DNA of 64,000 nucleotides from Deltaproteobacteria bacterium (lineage in GTDB: Bacteria > Myxococcota > Kuafuiibacteriia > Kuafuiibacteriales > Kuafuiibacteriaceae): NCBI GenBank assembly GCA_011526105.1, contig WYAZ01000112.1, forward strand, positions 1 to 64,000, written 5' to 3'. Below are positions 33,803 through 42,609 of this stretch, one piece after another. The first letter of the stretch is position 1. Each line of letters begins with the position of its first letter. The translations under genes were made by a program, and so were the position numbers. The notes under the pieces were generated by a model. It saw only the letters and a list, made by a program, of their open reading frames with translations. It was not told the origin of the DNA and did not search any database.

Positions 33803-35629
33803 TCACTGCCCGCCTTCCAGGTAGCTCGAGAGCGCGCCGAGCAAGATCGGAACGTCGTTCATGACCTCCGCTCGCTGAATCCTCGCCTTGAGCGCACGCT
33901 TTCGATCGTCGGGCAGTGGTGCGAGCGCTCGCTCGAGCGCACGTGCGGTCTCCTCGAAAAGCGCTCCGTCGCTTGGATCCGCCCTGAGGCGAGCACCCAG
34001 GGCCTCGAGGCGGGCTCGTTTGCGGTCGACACTGGGCTTCGGCGCCGGCGAGGGCGGGGCCGCGACCGGCTCGACCGCTTCGGGCTCGCGCATGGTGCGC
34101 CTCGAGGCTCGGGTGCGTTTTAGCGTCGGTTCGGGCTCGGGCTCGGACTCGGCTTCTGCAGGCTCGTCTCGAGGCTCCGACGTATCGAGTTCGGGCTCAT
34201 CCTTCGGCTCCGGGGGCTCTGCGACCGGCGCCTCCCGGACGACCTGCGGCGTGGCCGCCGGTCTTTGGGGGACCTCGGCCACTTCGGTCGGGCTCGGGGC
34301 CTGTGTTCTCGGACCAACAACAACGAGTGCGCCTAGGCCGACGAGGCTCACCCCGAGCGCGATCACCACGCGCGTGAGTTGCTGGTTCCTGCGTCTGAGC
34401 TCGCCGACCGTCGTCCTTTCGTGCGGGGGTGAGAGGCCGCTTTGCGATGCCATGCGCGCTCGCGGCTCGGTGACGGTGCCGCCATCTCGGTCGACGATCG
34501 TGGTCGTGACGGCGCTCTCCCTCGAGTTTGTCCGCTTGCGGACCACGAGCGTGGCGCTGCCGCGTTGGTCGCCACCCACCAGCTCGGTGAGCCCGGTGTG
34601 CTGTTCTGTGAGTTCCCCGGCCTCTCCGCCGAGCTGACTCGGCACGACGACCTCCTCCGCGGCGATGCGTCGCGCCTCCTCCTCGTAGCGTCGAAACGTC
34701 GCATGGCCTTCCGGAAAAAGCTGTCCGAGCAGTCCAGCGAGTCGGCGCCGACTCTCCGCCTCGTTTGTGGGAACTGCGTGATCGAGTGCAGCGCGGAAGC
34801 TGTCGGCATCCTGAAAGCGATCTTCGGGCCTCTTCTGCAGGGCTCGATCGAGGACTCGTTCGAGCTCCGCCGAAAGGGACGGATTGAGCTCACGTGCCAG
34901 CGGTGGGGTGACGGTGGTGACGCGTTTGAGCATCTCCATCGTCTCACCGACCGGAACGAGGCTCTGGCCAGTGACCATCTCGTAGAGCACCACCCCCAAA
35001 CTGTAGAGGTCGCTCCTTCGATCGATCGGGGCGGCGATCGCTTGCTCCGGAGAGGCGTGGGAGAAGGTCCCTAGGATCGAACCGGGGGCGGTGAGATAGC
35101 CGCCCCACTCCGCGCGCGCGATGCCGAAGTCGATGAGTCGCGCGGCCCCATCGAGCCCAAGCAGGATGTTTCGCGGAGAGATGTCTCGGTGCACGAGCCC
35201 CTCGGAGCGGCCTTCGTCATCGCGGAGTTCGTGCGCGTACGCGAGGCCTTCGAGCGCGTCGAGCGCGATGCGGATCACGCAATCGAGCGGCGGCAGTCGT
35301 TGATGATGGGCCAGCGTGAGCATCATGGCCTCCACCGTGTCGCCGGGGATCAGCTCCATCTCGATGCACGGCCGACCCTCCTCGATGGCGGTGCGAAGGG
35401 TGCGCACGATCCTGGGATGCTGCAGCCGAGTCGAGAGCTCGGACTCTCGCCTGAACCGGAGTGCGGCGGTGGGGTGGTCCTCGAGCTCGAGGAGCAGACG
35501 CTTCAGCACGCTGGGGGTGTCGCGGCCGTCGCGCACCACGACATAGAGCTCCGCCATTCCGCCACGGGCCAGCGGTGCTACGATACGGTACCGGCCGATA
35601 CGTGCCGGCGAGTTGATCGCTTTGGCCAT
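33803..35629 (-). CDS. eukaryotic-type Ser/Thr protein kinase with periplasmic tail
   Basis: A 608-residue Hanks-type kinase. Kinase domain about 13-285: glycine loop LARGGMAELY, K43 in SVLKRL, HRD at 147-149 with N154, DFG at 167-169 and the SPEQ block. A regulatory stretch to about 415 contains Thr-rich segments (SAVTTTIVDRDGGTVT), likely phosphorylation sites. One membrane segment (VVIALGVSLVGLGALVVVG) is followed by an outside Pro/Glu-rich spacer (EPEPEPTLKRTRASRRT) and a final helical part of about 80 residues. ATG at 35629 is chosen; GTG at 35644 is also possible. It is divergent from an exported PEGA-like protein, and the pair may belong together. Confidence 0.92.
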   Translation of the reverse strand: MAKAINSPARIGRYRIVAPLARGGMAELYVVVRDGRDTPSVLKRLLLELEDHPTAALRFRRESELSTRLQHPRIVRTLRTAIEEGRPCIEMELIPGDTVEAMMLTLAHHQRLPPLDCVIRIALDALEGLAYAHELRDDEGRSEGLVHRDISPRNILLGLDGAARLIDFGIARAEWGGYLTAPGSILGTFSHASPEQAIAAPIDRRSDLYSLGVVLYEMVTGQSLVPVGETMEMLKRVTTVTPPLARELNPSLSAELERVLDRALQKRPEDRFQDADSFRAALDHAVPTNEAESRRRLAGLLGQLFPEGHATFRRYEEEARRIAAEEVVVPSQLGGEAGELTEQHTGLTELVGGDQRGSATLVVRKRTNSRESAVTTTIVDRDGGTVTEPRARMASQSGLSPPHERTTVGELRRRNQQLTRVVIALGVSLVGLGALVVVGPRTQAPSPTEVAEVPQRPAATPQVVREAPVAEPPEPKDEPELDTSEPRDEPAEAESEPEPEPTLKRTRASRRTMREPEAVEPVAAPPSPAPKPSVDRKRARLEALGARLRADPSDGALFEETARALERALAPLPDDRKRALKARIQRAEVMNDVPILLGALSSYLEGGQ

Positions 35630-35706
35630 GGGGTCGGGGTGCACCGACGGGGCATTGTAGCACTCGGGCTTGGGTTAAAGGCCGCGCGGGGCTACCCTGT
35701 TGGGCG

Positions 35707-36966
35707 GTGCGGATTCCGGTCCTTGGCGGCGCAGTCCTGGCGTGTCTTTTCACCGCCGGTCGCGCGTCGGCCGAAGAAGCCCTGGTCCTGGGGCGTCGCG
35801 CGCCGCTCGCGGTCGTCACCATCACCTCCGCCGGCGAGGTCGCTCATACTCGGACCTCTGCCCTCGTCTCGGTCCTGAGCGCGCTCTTCAAGGACCACAC
35901 CGACCTCGAGATCATGCTGCTCGAAGACGCGATCCCCCGGTCTTGTGAGGGTGCCCTGGGTTGTATGACTCGCCGCATTCGCACCGACTACGATTACAGC
36001 GCGCTCGAGCTCCCGGACGGCCAGGTCCTACCGTTCTCCGCCCACCTGGAGCGAGTCCAGAAAGACCGCAGCATCCCTCGGCTGCTGCTCGTCCTGTCCA
36101 ACTTCGTGAAGCCTGGGGCGTCGGACCGGATCTTCGCGATGCTCGTGGATCTCGATCTCGCCCTCTCGCTTCATCACGGAGCTGACCGGCGCTCGCCGGA
36201 TTGGCGGGAGATCTCGGACGCGCGCATCGACGAAGACGCAGTGCTCCTTCGGACTCCGAGGGCGGAGATGTTCGACGAGGACGACACCCGGCGCTTCTTG
36301 GAGAGCCTGGTCGAGAAGGACCTTCGGCCGGTCTTGTCCGCTCGCGCTCACTGGGAGCCCTTTGGTGCGCTCGAGATCGTGGGTACTTCGGGGGGCGAAA
36401 CCGTCCGCATCGATGGCGACGTGGCGGGCCTCAGCGGGGAGGCGCGGACCGTCGTCACCGAGATCAGCGCCGGTCCCCACGTGCTGACCCTCGAAGCCGC
36501 GGATGGGAGCAGCCGACGGCATGAGGTCCTCATTTCGGCGAAGCAGACGACCACGCTGCTCGTCGAGCGCGCGGTGGTGCCTTCGTCGCGCTCGAGTCTT
36601 CGGGGCGTGCTCATCTACGGCGGGGCCGGACTCGTGGTGGCGGGCGGACTCCTCACGGTCATGGCCGCGGCTCTGGCCTCGAGCCCGGTCGATCGACTCT
36701 GCTTCGAGGGCGGCGCGTGCTCGAGCGCTGGCGCTTTTGCTGGCACGGGTCTCGAGACCACTGGCGGTCTGCTCGAGCCTCAGCCCACCGGCCTGAGCCT
36801 CGGGCCGCTGGGCTACAGCGTGGCGCTCTCCGGGGCGGTGTTCAGCCTCGGCACCTACTTCCTCACCGATGAGGACGAGACCCCGTGGCTCCCCCTGCTC
36901 GTCGGCTTTGCGGCCGGCGGGCTCTCCTATGGACTGAGCGCTGCGCTCGGAGGCGCCTCCTTGTGA
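35707..36966 (+). CDS. exported PEGA-like protein with C-terminal membrane segments
   Basis: A 419-residue protein starting at GTG 35707 with a signal peptide (VLGGAVLACLFTAGRASA). The first 200 residues form an alpha/beta domain of unknown type with a Cys pair (RSCEGALGCM). Near 215-275 is a PEGA-like beta domain (GETVRIDGDVAG, ISAGPHVLTLEA). Two or three hydrophobic segments close the protein (GVLIYGGAGLVVAGGLLTVM; LPLLVGFAAGGLSYGLSA). Such architecture is common in myxobacterial proteins encoded near kinases. Its end overlaps the next gene start as GTGA. Confidence 0.7.
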   Translation: MRIPVLGGAVLACLFTAGRASAEEALVLGRRAPLAVVTITSAGEVAHTRTSALVSVLSALFKDHTDLEIMLLEDAIPRSCEGALGCMTRRIRTDYDYSALELPDGQVLPFSAHLERVQKDRSIPRLLLVLSNFVKPGASDRIFAMLVDLDLALSLHHGADRRSPDWREISDARIDEDAVLLRTPRAEMFDEDDTRRFLESLVEKDLRPVLSARAHWEPFGALEIVGTSGGETVRIDGDVAGLSGEARTVVTEISAGPHVLTLEAADGSSRRHEVLISAKQTTTLLVERAVVPSSRSSLRGVLIYGGAGLVVAGGLLTVMAAALASSPVDRLCFEGGACSSAGAFAGTGLETTGGLLEPQPTGLSLGPLGYSVALSGAVFSLGTYFLTDEDETPWLPLLVGFAAGGLSYGLSAALGGASL

Positions 36967-38147
36967 CGGACATTCGCGCGCTCTTCGCTCTGGATCCCAC
37001 CGTCCGATACCTGAATCATGGTTCCTTCGGCGCGTGTCCGCGTGTCGTCCTCGATCATCAGGCGGAGCTCGTCCGAAGACTCGAGTCCGAGCCGGCGCAG
37101 TTCTTTGGTGAGACGCTCGAGCCCCTCTTCGACGAGGCCCGCCGTGTTCTGGCGGCGTTCCTCCACGCGGATCCCGAAGGCCTGGTCTTCGTCCGGAACG
37201 CGACCGAAGGGGTGAACACCGTGCTCTCGTGCCTCGAGTTCTCCCGAGGTGATGAACTGCTCACCACTGATCATGCGTATGGGGCCTGCAAGAACGCGCT
37301 CGACTTCCACGCCGCAAAGAGCGGAGCGGTGGTCAAGGTCGCCTCGGTCCCGTTCCCTCTCGAAGACCCCGCAGAGGTGGTGGACGCGGTCCTAGGCGCG
37401 GTCAGTTCGCGCACCAAGCTCGCGCTGCTCGATCACGTGACCAGCCCCACCGGGCTCGTCTTTCCGATGGAGGCGCTGGTCCGCGCGCTCGAGGCTCGAG
37501 GTGTGACGACCTTGGTCGATGGCGCGCACGCGCCAGGTATGTTGCCGCTCGAGCTCGACCGCTTGGGGGCGGCCTACTACACCGGCAATGCGCATAAGTG
37601 GCTGTGCACCCCCAAGGGCTCGGCGTTTCTTTGGGCGCGGCACGATCGAAGAGCAACGCTTCGTCCGCTCTCCATCGGCTGGGGCGCCAGCTCGCCGCGC
37701 ACCGATCGCTCGCGCCTGCATCTCGAGTTCGACTGGACGGGCACCCACGATCCCACCGCGGTCCTCTGTGTGCCGAAGGCGATCGAGTTTCTCTCTCAGC
37801 TGTTGCCGGGCGGGCTCGAGGCGCTGCGAGCGCACAATCACACCCTCGTGCTCGCCGGTCGCGCGCTGCTCCTCGAAGCGCTAAAGACGCAGGTCCCCGC
37901 TCCAGAGTCCATGATCGGCAGCCTCGCCGCGGTCGTCTTGCCGCCGGGCCTTGGGGAATCGGCAGAACCGGGCGATGGGATCTTCGATCCGCTCGGGCAG
38001 CAGCTCTTTCGGGCGCACCGAATCGAAGTGCCCGTCTTTCGCCGTCCGCACGTCGCTCAGCGCCTGCTCCGCATCTCGGCTCAGATCTACAATCGTCTCG
38101 AGGACTATGAAGCGCTCGCTCGGGCGCTCGGCTCGCTGCGGGCGTAG
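36963..38147 (+). CDS. class V PLP-dependent aminotransferase, isopenicillin-N-epimerase-like
   Basis: A 394-residue enzyme. GTG at 36963 overlaps the preceding stop (GTGA). Family marks: LNHGSFGACP at the N-terminus, FVRNATEGVNTVL, DHAYGACKN, the PLP aspartate D187 in LVDGAHAPG and the PLP lysine K212 in TGNAHKWLCTPKGSAF. The C-terminal VFRRPHVAQRLLRISAQIYN is typical of CefD-like proteins. Members act as epimerases, cysteine desulfurase-like or ergothioneine-type lyases, so the reaction is not fixed by sequence. There is no associated sulfur or antibiotic cluster here. Confidence 0.9.
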   Translation: MTDIRALFALDPTVRYLNHGSFGACPRVVLDHQAELVRRLESEPAQFFGETLEPLFDEARRVLAAFLHADPEGLVFVRNATEGVNTVLSCLEFSRGDELLTTDHAYGACKNALDFHAAKSGAVVKVASVPFPLEDPAEVVDAVLGAVSSRTKLALLDHVTSPTGLVFPMEALVRALEARGVTTLVDGAHAPGMLPLELDRLGAAYYTGNAHKWLCTPKGSAFLWARHDRRATLRPLSIGWGASSPRTDRSRLHLEFDWTGTHDPTAVLCVPKAIEFLSQLLPGGLEALRAHNHTLVLAGRALLLEALKTQVPAPESMIGSLAAVVLPPGLGESAEPGDGIFDPLGQQLFRAHRIEVPVFRRPHVAQRLLRISAQIYNRLEDYEALARALGSLRA

Positions 38148-38204
38148 CGCGGCGTATGGCTTCGCCTTCCCCGGACTCCACGGAACTCGGAGCATCACAG
38201 CGTT

Positions 38205-38219
38205 CTCGGGAAACCCGAG
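38205..38219 (+). terminator. candidate hairpin after the class V aminotransferase
   Basis: CTCGGG (38205-38210) and CCCGAG (38214-38219) form a perfect 6-bp stem with a 3-base loop, 58 bases past the stop. There is no T-run, so intrinsic termination would be weak. Confidence 0.3.
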
Positions 38220-38368
38220 GGGGCGTGAAGGGCCCAGGGGTTGAATGCTCCTCTGTGTTTCCCCCTCACCCGAACCTTAAACTGCGCGCAACTTGCCCCA
38301 TTGTCTGCCGAAAACACCGAGCAACGGGGAGAACCACGGTCGCGCCATGACCCGGCAGGAGACGAGGG

Positions 38369-39424
38369 ATGAAGCTCACGACGTACCAGAAGATCGCCGC
38401 TGAAATGCGGGAGGCCGCTGACCCTGCGAGCAGCAGCTCTCCCCCGGCGTCCGCGGAGTCTTCACAACTTGCCCACCCCGCGCTGCGTGCGGGTCTCTCG
38501 GCGGTCATGAACACGCTCCCCAGCCGCGATCGCGACGGCCCGAAGGTCGAAAGCGCCGTGGTCGACAGCATCCAGAAGGCCACCGATGCGCTGGACAAGG
38601 CCGACCGCGCTTGGTTCCCACTCTCTCGCGGCGACGGAACCATGCGCTGGGGTTGGCGCCGACCGGAACACCGTGACCAGCGGCCCGTCGAATGGATCAA
38701 CAGCGGGCGCTATGACGGTGAGATCCAGGAAGTCGAGCTGAAGCGCGCGAGCGCGAAGGCACCGGCGGTCAAGGTGCTCCACGCGGTGGCGCTGCGGTAC
38801 GTCGGGGCGAAGCTCGACGAACTATCGGCGCTCGAGACAGAGGCGGATGCCCTCCGGAGTCTGGCGATGAACCGGTGGGTGTTTGGCACCGACGACCCCA
38901 TCGGGACGCTCGTGAGGCCGATGCTCGAGAGTTGGCGCAGTCTGCCGCTCGAGGGGCTGACCGCGGCCATCTCGGCCCAGCGCGAGAAGGTGAGGGTCCA
39001 CAAGGACACCCGCTTCGGCGACCTCTGGACCATGGTCCCCAGGGATCCGGGCGATGACGAAAAGGCTCGCAACTTGACTGAAGCCATCCGCTCGGCGACC
39101 GCCAAGGCGCTCGAGGTCGAGCAACAACGAGCCCCCGGCGCAGCGGGTGACCGGGACGTCGCCACGGCCCGCGCGAAAGCATGCCGCGAGATCCTCGGTC
39201 TGTTCGAGGGTCAGAACGGTGGCTACTGCTGGGAGCTTCTGATGAACAACGGCGTCTTGGTGGGGTCCGACGTCATGACCTGCGGCTTCAAGGAGATCGA
39301 TGCCAAGCTGGCCACCAACAGCGCGCGCCAACAGAAGCTCTCCGGCGAGCTTGTGAAGCTGGGCTTCAACAACCCCGACAACGCGCAAGAGGTCCTGCGA
39401 CGCGAGCGCCGCATCGAGTTGTGA
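38369..39424 (+). CDS. hypothetical cytoplasmic protein
   Basis: A 351-residue protein with ATG at 38369 preceded by AGGAGA and GAGGG. No signal peptide or membrane segment. The N-terminal 45 residues are Ser/Ala/Pro-rich after a short helix (KLTTYQKIAAEMREAA). The rest is mostly helical with Trp-rich spots (MRWGWRRPEHRDQRP, GYCWELLMNNG) and a Cys pair. No family is recognised. In style (polar start, disordered leader, helical body) it resembles the unknown third gene of the zincin operon, but no sequence match is visible. Confidence 0.65.
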   Translation: MKLTTYQKIAAEMREAADPASSSSPPASAESSQLAHPALRAGLSAVMNTLPSRDRDGPKVESAVVDSIQKATDALDKADRAWFPLSRGDGTMRWGWRRPEHRDQRPVEWINSGRYDGEIQEVELKRASAKAPAVKVLHAVALRYVGAKLDELSALETEADALRSLAMNRWVFGTDDPIGTLVRPMLESWRSLPLEGLTAAISAQREKVRVHKDTRFGDLWTMVPRDPGDDEKARNLTEAIRSATAKALEVEQQRAPGAAGDRDVATARAKACREILGLFEGQNGGYCWELLMNNGVLVGSDVMTCGFKEIDAKLATNSARQQKLSGELVKLGFNNPDNAQEVLRRERRIEL

Positions 39425-39543
39425 CCCCTGCTCGGCCCATCGGACTCCGAGGAGAACACGTACTGCGACGCTCACGACGAGTAGGCCGACGGCCTCTGCG
39501 AGGTTAGCACCACGATGGCCGGCGTCGCTTCACCGTTCGGGAC

Positions 39544-39891
39544 GTGCAAGGACGAGCCGCCGTCACCTTGGGTGGAAGTCGCTCCGTCGCGCTCGGCGCG
39601 TTCACTCGCAGCACCCAGCTGATCGACGATGCGCTCCGCGGAAGCTTCATCGAGACGGATGGAGTCGAGTATTGGTTCGACTCTGCCTTCCTCGGCGCCG
39701 AGGCGGTTCTTCGGCATTGCGGTTCCTTGGAGGGGGCGTTGCCTGGGATCTTTAACCCCTCGACGTCCGGCACCTACGCGGCGGCGACCTTCTCCGCCCT
39801 CGAGGCTGCGCTCTCCATTCGGTCTCCGTCAATTTCGGTTGAGTCTCTGACCTTTTCCAGGTCTCCTCGGCGGGCCCGGGAATCGCAGTGA
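39544..39891 (+). CDS. small hypothetical protein coupled to the TPR regulator
   Basis: A 115-residue frame starting at GTG 39544. Support comes from natural composition in the middle (GAFTRSTQLIDDALRGSF, VEYWFDSAFLGAEAVL) and from the GTGA overlap between its stop and the next gene start. The C-terminus becomes Ser/Arg-rich. No ribosome binding site is clear, and no family is recognised. Confidence 0.45.
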   Translation: MQGRAAVTLGGSRSVALGAFTRSTQLIDDALRGSFIETDGVEYWFDSAFLGAEAVLRHCGSLEGALPGIFNPSTSGTYAAATFSALEAALSIRSPSISVESLTFSRSPRRARESQ

Positions 39892-41102
39892 CCACGCCGG
39901 AACATCTCCTCGAGCTCGGACTCGCGTGGTACCGACGCGGTCACCTCGTCGAAGCGACCGAGCTTTTGGATGCGGCTCGCCGCACGGCCGAGGTCTTGAA
40001 CGAGCCGCGAGTCGCGGCCGAAGCATGGCTCAACTATGCGCGCCTTACATCGCTGAGCTGTGAACCAAAGCTTGCCGAGGATGCGTTCTGTCATGCGGCC
40101 GCTCTCTTCGAGTCGCTTGGCGAGCGCGGGCGAGGAACAGACGCACGGGTCCGGCAGGCCTTCGTGGCGTACGACGCCGGCGATCTAGACCGAGCGAACG
40201 AGCTTCTAGAGCGCGAGCTCGAAGGCGCGGGTGACCCCTCGGTCGTGCGCGGCATGGCCGCTGGGTATATCGGCAACATCGCGCGCAGCCGCAGCCAGTT
40301 CAGCGAAGCGCGTGGTCACTATCGTGCCGCGATCGACATGCTGTCGGCGCTCCAGGAGAAGCTCTTTCGAGCGGTCTTCGAGATGGACCTCGCCATCACG
40401 GCGCTTCTCGAGCGGAGCTTCGACGAAGCATGGCAACATCTTCAGGCCGCTCGGCGTGTGGCCAGCGAGGCGCCCGGTGAGCCCATGCTTGCCGCGCTGC
40501 TGGCCCACTACGAGGCGCTCGCTTTGGTTGGGCTCGGAGAGGGCGAGCTCGCGCGTTCCGCACTCGGCAGGTTCGAGCATCTGCCCTCCGAGGCGATGGA
40601 CTATCTGGCCTCCACCCACCCGCTGTTCGAATATCTCCTCGATGCACCCAAGCCCCGCGTCGCGAGTCGACTCCTTCAGGAGCTTCGAACGAACATGCCG
40701 GCCTTCGAGCACGCGCGCCTGACGACGCGGATTCTTCGAGGGCTTCTGGGCGGCTCGACATCTCGTGTGGATCGACTCACGGTCGTTTCGGCGGAGCATC
40801 GAGTTCGAGTGGGTTCCGATCTGGAAGCCGACTTCGTCGCGGACTCCGCCGAATGGCGCATCTTGCTTGCTCTGGCGGCTCACCGTCAGGCAGCGAAGAC
40901 CGAGGCGCTCGCCCCCGACGCACTCGTCGAGGCCGGTTGGCCGGCCGAGAAGATCGCGGCCGACTCGGCCAAGAATCGTCTTCACGTCGCGCTTTCCAAA
41001 CTGAGGAAGCGCGGGCTTCGCGATCTCTTGCTGCGCTATCCCTCCGGGTACGCGCTGAGCCCAGGGCTCAGCATCGTGCTCGTTCAGAGCGAGACGGAGT
41101 AG
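39888..41102 (+). CDS. TPR protein with C-terminal winged-helix-like domain, probable regulator
   Basis: A 404-residue protein. Residues 1-285 are a helical solenoid with TPR-like repeats (EHLLELGLAWYRRGHLVEA, AFVAYDAGDLDRANELL, EARGHYRAAIDML). The last 100 residues look like an OmpR/BTAD-type winged helix: FVADSAEWRILLALAAH, NRLHVALSKLRKRGL as the recognition helix and RYPSGYALSP as the wing. Such proteins act as transcription regulators that sense partners through the TPR part. It overlaps a small upstream frame (GTGA) and, at its 3' end, runs 19 bases into the convergent lipoprotein gene. Confidence 0.7.
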   Translation: MTTPEHLLELGLAWYRRGHLVEATELLDAARRTAEVLNEPRVAAEAWLNYARLTSLSCEPKLAEDAFCHAAALFESLGERGRGTDARVRQAFVAYDAGDLDRANELLERELEGAGDPSVVRGMAAGYIGNIARSRSQFSEARGHYRAAIDMLSALQEKLFRAVFEMDLAITALLERSFDEAWQHLQAARRVASEAPGEPMLAALLAHYEALALVGLGEGELARSALGRFEHLPSEAMDYLASTHPLFEYLLDAPKPRVASRLLQELRTNMPAFEHARLTTRILRGLLGGSTSRVDRLTVVSAEHRVRVGSDLEADFVADSAEWRILLALAAHRQAAKTEALAPDALVEAGWPAEKIAADSAKNRLHVALSKLRKRGLRDLLLRYPSGYALSPGLSIVLVQSETE

Positions 41103-42472
41103 AGGTCCGTGTAGAGCGCGCTGGCGTTTCCGAACCCCATCAGCAACCGGTCTTGTTCTCGATCGTAGGTTGCGAAACCGCTGGCTCGCGGAGGCACCGA
41201 GTCTGGGGTTTCGATGTGGTCCCAGCGCTCCTGGTCGCGGTCGAGCCGGAGCACCGAGAGCCCCGGGACCGGCGTCTGGCCGTCCGCGGTACCCCCCCAG
41301 ACGAAGAGGCGATTCTGTGTAGTATCGTGGGCGAATGCGCCGTTTCGTCGACGTACCGCGGGGTCTTCTTCGAAGAGCTGCACCCATCGAGGTGGATCCT
41401 CGCCCAGCTCGAGGGCCCACGTGTCTCCGTAGACCGCGCGTCCCGCGCTTTGGCCGGCGACGATGATCACGCGGTCGTTCTCCTCGTCGAGCGCATAGTG
41501 AAAGCCGTAGCGCCCTGGAGGCGGCGTGCCTGCCACGGACACCGTCCCCCACCCGCCTTCGGTGGTGTACTCGGAGACCGAGCAGTGAACGCCGAGCCGA
41601 ACCGAGTCCGCGCCACACACGGAGAGCCACCGTGCCCGCTTGGTGTCGCGAATCAGGGACCCGGTGTAGCTACCCGGGCTCTCGGTCGAGTGTGGCGCGT
41701 CCTGCCAAGACGTCGGGCTTTCGGCGAACTGGAAGATCCGCAGCCCAGCCGGAGTGTCTAGGGAGCCGTCGCGGGCCAGCGTCGCACCGCCGAAGAGGAG
41801 GAGGGTGTTTCGATCCGGCCCCTCCGCCAATCGGGCCCCCGCCGTGACCGGCGCGCCGGTCGAGTCGACTTCGCGCCATGCTTTGGCCTCGAGATCGAAG
41901 AACCAGACGTCGTTCGATGGCGTGAACTGCCGCGGTCGGTAGTGGAACCCGCCGATGACGAACAGCCCGTAGCGCCCGCCGAAGTGCGCGAGAGACCAGG
42001 CACCGTATTCCCGGGCGGGTGGACCGTGGTCGACCGCAGGATCCCAGCTCGCCAGCAGCCCCCACTCGAGGGGCGAGATCTGGACGGGGAGGGTGAGAGG
42101 CTCACAAGCGTCGCGCTCGATCGTGAGGCTCGCGTCGAGGCGATCGTATCCAACCCGGATCGAGAGGCCGGTTTCGCGCAAAGTCGTCTCCAGTCCTTCC
42201 GTTCCCGAGACTCGGCTCAAGGAGGCCATGACCTGCGGATCGAGATCGACGTCCAGTCGTGAGCCCTGCCGGAGCTCGAGCGGCGGGAGTTCGAGCTGGC
42301 AAAGGTCCTCGGTCGTCACCGTCGGCTCGTCGAGCATCGTGGGCCTCGTCGGCTCGGCCTCTCGTTCCGGCTCGATCGGCTCTGGCGCCGGGCCGCAGTG
42401 CGCGAGCAGGATCACAGCAAGACCCAATGGAAGCGGCGAGGGGGAGTTCTCTGGGCGATTTCGGAGTCGCAT
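41084..42472 (-). CDS. Kelch-repeat lipoprotein
   Basis: A 462-residue lipoprotein: MRLRNRPENSPSPLPLGLAV then lipobox LAHC, followed by a Pro/Glu linker. Residues from about 165 on are Kelch-like blades with the pattern hydrophobic strand, GG or GA doublet, and separated Tyr/Trp (YGLFVIGGFHYRP, NTLLLFGGATL, DRVIIVAGQS, NRLFVWGGTADG, DRLLMGFGNA). It probably forms a beta-propeller on the cell surface or periplasmic face. ATG at 42472 is selected over upstream starts because it gives a standard signal. Confidence 0.8.
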   Translation of the reverse strand: MRLRNRPENSPSPLPLGLAVILLAHCGPAPEPIEPEREAEPTRPTMLDEPTVTTEDLCQLELPPLELRQGSRLDVDLDPQVMASLSRVSGTEGLETTLRETGLSIRVGYDRLDASLTIERDACEPLTLPVQISPLEWGLLASWDPAVDHGPPAREYGAWSLAHFGGRYGLFVIGGFHYRPRQFTPSNDVWFFDLEAKAWREVDSTGAPVTAGARLAEGPDRNTLLLFGGATLARDGSLDTPAGLRIFQFAESPTSWQDAPHSTESPGSYTGSLIRDTKRARWLSVCGADSVRLGVHCSVSEYTTEGGWGTVSVAGTPPPGRYGFHYALDEENDRVIIVAGQSAGRAVYGDTWALELGEDPPRWVQLFEEDPAVRRRNGAFAHDTTQNRLFVWGGTADGQTPVPGLSVLRLDRDQERWDHIETPDSVPPRASGFATYDREQDRLLMGFGNASALYTDLYSVSL

Positions 42473-42609
42473 GGCTCGCACTCTGTTTGAGCTGCTCGGC
42501 AAACGCCTCTTAATGTGAGCGGCGCGCACTTAATACGCTCAGCGAGCACAGTTCCACGATCTCCTGCGGCTTAGACTCCCGCACAGCCGTAGAACCTCTC
42601 GCCCAGACC

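Noticed and set aside
40206-41630. A 474-codon minus-strand frame opposite the TPR regulator
   Set aside because: Arg-rich shadow of the plus-strand gene, and it crosses into the convergent lipoprotein gene in another frame.
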